From Owenia fusiformis (taxonomy: Eukaryota > Annelida > Polychaeta > Sabellida > Oweniidae), in contig CAIIXF020000007.1 in NCBI GenBank assembly GCA_903813345.2, forward strand, positions 25,095,564 to 25,159,563: 64,000 nt of DNA, in the 5' to 3' direction. Every line of letters begins with the position of its first letter. Position 1 is the stretch's first letter. Made by a program: the position numbers and the translations under genes. Positions 57,301 to 60,300 of the stretch are shown here, piece after piece. The notes beneath the pieces were generated by a model, which saw nothing but the letters and a program-made list of their open reading frames with translations, searched no databases and was not told the DNA's origin.

Positions 57301-60300
57301 TACATACAATGTGTATTATGGTCAAAAGGAGCATTACATTGTACTGAAATATAATAAAAATCAGACATTTCATTTGAAAGAGTGAAATAGAAAGAGCACA
57401 AGTGCAGAAAGATATTCTCAATAAGTTACTGACCAGTTCACTATCTCCAATGTACAACTCAGCCTTGATATTTTCAACACAGAATGTGAACGTCATCTTC
57501 GGGTAGGCATTATCAGTCACTGGAGGTTCAATCCCAGGGTGCTCAGCAGACACGGGTGCTGCAATCTCTGGGACAACTTGGTCTGTGGTGTCCACAGGGG
57601 GTGGGGCTTGGGGGGCAGGTTGACCCTCAGTCAAATTCTCCCCAAGGACACACATCATCATAGTGAAATCACTTTGACTTATATTCACCTAAGAAAGATG
57701 ATTACTATGTATGAACATTAATATATCCATTTTTTAATCTCATGCCTCATTTTTTAAATGAACACTTAAACTGTATTTTTGATTCATTAATTGTAGTTTT
57801 CTCAGTAATATGACAACTTACATCCACATAGGGAAGTTTCCCGGAAATGTTGATATCTGGCTCTTCATGGTACCATGCTGCTGCTAGGTTACGCTGTATT
57901 TCTAGAGATATTGTGACAGGATTTAACAATAAGCATTCACGCCCCACTTGACCATCCAGTAGTACAGCTCTGAAAATATTACCCATAATGCAATTCATAT
58001 CTAGCAGACGTTACATCTCCAAGGAGATATGTTTTCATTCAACACATTAAAGTTTCAAACTACCAATCATGAAATTACCTGCAGACATTTCAAAACAAGT
58101 GTGAAAAAGGAGTATATTTCAATAGATTCAATATAATACATAAAATCAAAAGATCAACAACTCTTTCAATCCAATTTCGAAATACGACAGATGCACCAGA
58201 ATTTTTGAAATCGTAATAGTCCTTGAAGTAAGGTTAATTTCTTCAGTCTTTGGTCATAATGTTATTAGCCAGTTACCTTGACAATTTGAGATCACTCAGC
58301 TCTATTTTCATGTGATCAAAGATGGCAGGGTGGCCTCGTTCATTTGTCTTCTGGGCCATGTAGAATGAGTTCCCGATATGAAGCAGACCCAAATCTGCTA
58401 CAAGCGCATTTTCTGACATGGAATTCTGTGGAACTATGATCAATGGAGCCTAAAAGCAGCAAATCAAATATAATATACTGAGCATTGGATAAAATATGGA
58501 TTCATATGATAACAACAAAAACAGTATTTCAAAAGTTTTTTTGTCGCTTTTTGCTTAATCTTGTAACACTAAATCTGCTCATCCTTTAAGAGATGCCTGG
58601 TTGTTTAATCGATACAATTTAGAGTGTGACATATTAATCACAAGCTATTCACTCCTTGCTAATTCCACTATTTGCGACTCAAGGATTTCAAAAGATTACA
58701 GTCATAACATTTTTGCATTTTCACATTATCAAACACATACCTTCATGCTGATTCCCAGCTGTATACGTGATGCTTTGTCTTGGAGGTTTGCTGCCACTTG
58801 TCTCGCCTGCTCTGCGGCAGCAACCCCTGCCTCCACAACCTTATCTTTGGCAGCAGAAAACTTTTCCACGTACCCCTAAACACAAAATTATAACACTCTC
58901 ACTTTCAAACCATCCTGTCGGGAAACAGAATCCAATTTAAATAATCTAATAAAGTCTGTATATCGAAATTCATCTTATATACAGAGTTTCCATGAATTGC
59001 CTATTATCTTGTTGTTGTTGTAGTGCATTTAATGCTGCTTTTTCACTGTGTACTTTGTTTGTCTCTCGGCACTCTCACTCTGAACTTTTCACTTCTTGCG
59101 CAGAGTTATCTATTATTTTTAAAATGTTTGTTTATTGAGCAGATGAAACACAACCATCAATTACTATAAGGAATAAATATGAACATGTCATTTATAATTA
59201 TATTTCCATTACTAATCAAAACCACTGAGAAAAGAACAGTTATTCTGCAAATAAAAATCAGCTATGAGAGCTTCCAAAATGACAGCCTCCAAATTCAATG
59301 ACCCAATTGCAGTAATGCATCGAAGATTGAAGCATCATTTGTTGGTTCATCATCAACATAATAATGAGCTTAAAATTCAAAATGTAACAAATTGAACTTG
59401 AACACAAATACAGCAAGCATTTTTTATCATATGGATTTGTTTGGAAGTCTTTTTACCTTAATACCATTCCAAGTGTTAACAATCCGAACTACATATTTCT
59501 GTAATATAAAATAGTTCTGAAAGTTTCTGCTCTGACAGACTCAATTAACAGGGCAGGGCGTTAACTTGCAAAATGTCACCACATGCCATTCGTGACAGAC
59601 ATTGAACACCAACTGCTGAATGCCAAACACCAACCATTGGACACCATCCATGAAAATGTTAATGACTATAGCAATATGTCACAACTTATGGTGGTGACAG
59701 AACAAAAATTCAAAATTGATCAACTACCACAAACAGATAATAGGTAATTTGAGACTGTTAAAACCATATCAACATAAGCAACAAAATCAAATCTTTTGTA
59801 GCACTCAGAAGGCAGTATGACTTATATGCGGAACTCAGGGTATACAGTATAAACGCTCACCAGTAGAGCAGCAACAAACTTATTAAGGAAGACAGCTTTC
59901 ATACATCCCAGGGACAGGTCAACCTTCATATCCACACACTTCATATTAGTGTATGCCTCTCCTTCTGTGGCATCATTGAACATTGTCAGACTCAGGTTGA
60001 ATACCTGTGAATAGAATACGCAGTTGCCATTAATATAAGAGAACATCTGAACGTTGAAAGTGAATTCATTTTACATACATAATTTTTATGTGCATACAGT
60101 GCAGGTCCATAGCCAGGGGGGTTCAATGGTTTTGACCAAACCCCTCCCAGCCCAAAATTCTTTGATTTTGGCCATTTTTGGGCCAAAATTGTCAAAAGTA
60201 AACCCCCCTGGAATTCAGTGGAATTACGTCACTTCACTTCATATTTACAATCAAGACAACATTACAGTTTCAAACATATATGGACTCATAATGATCAATA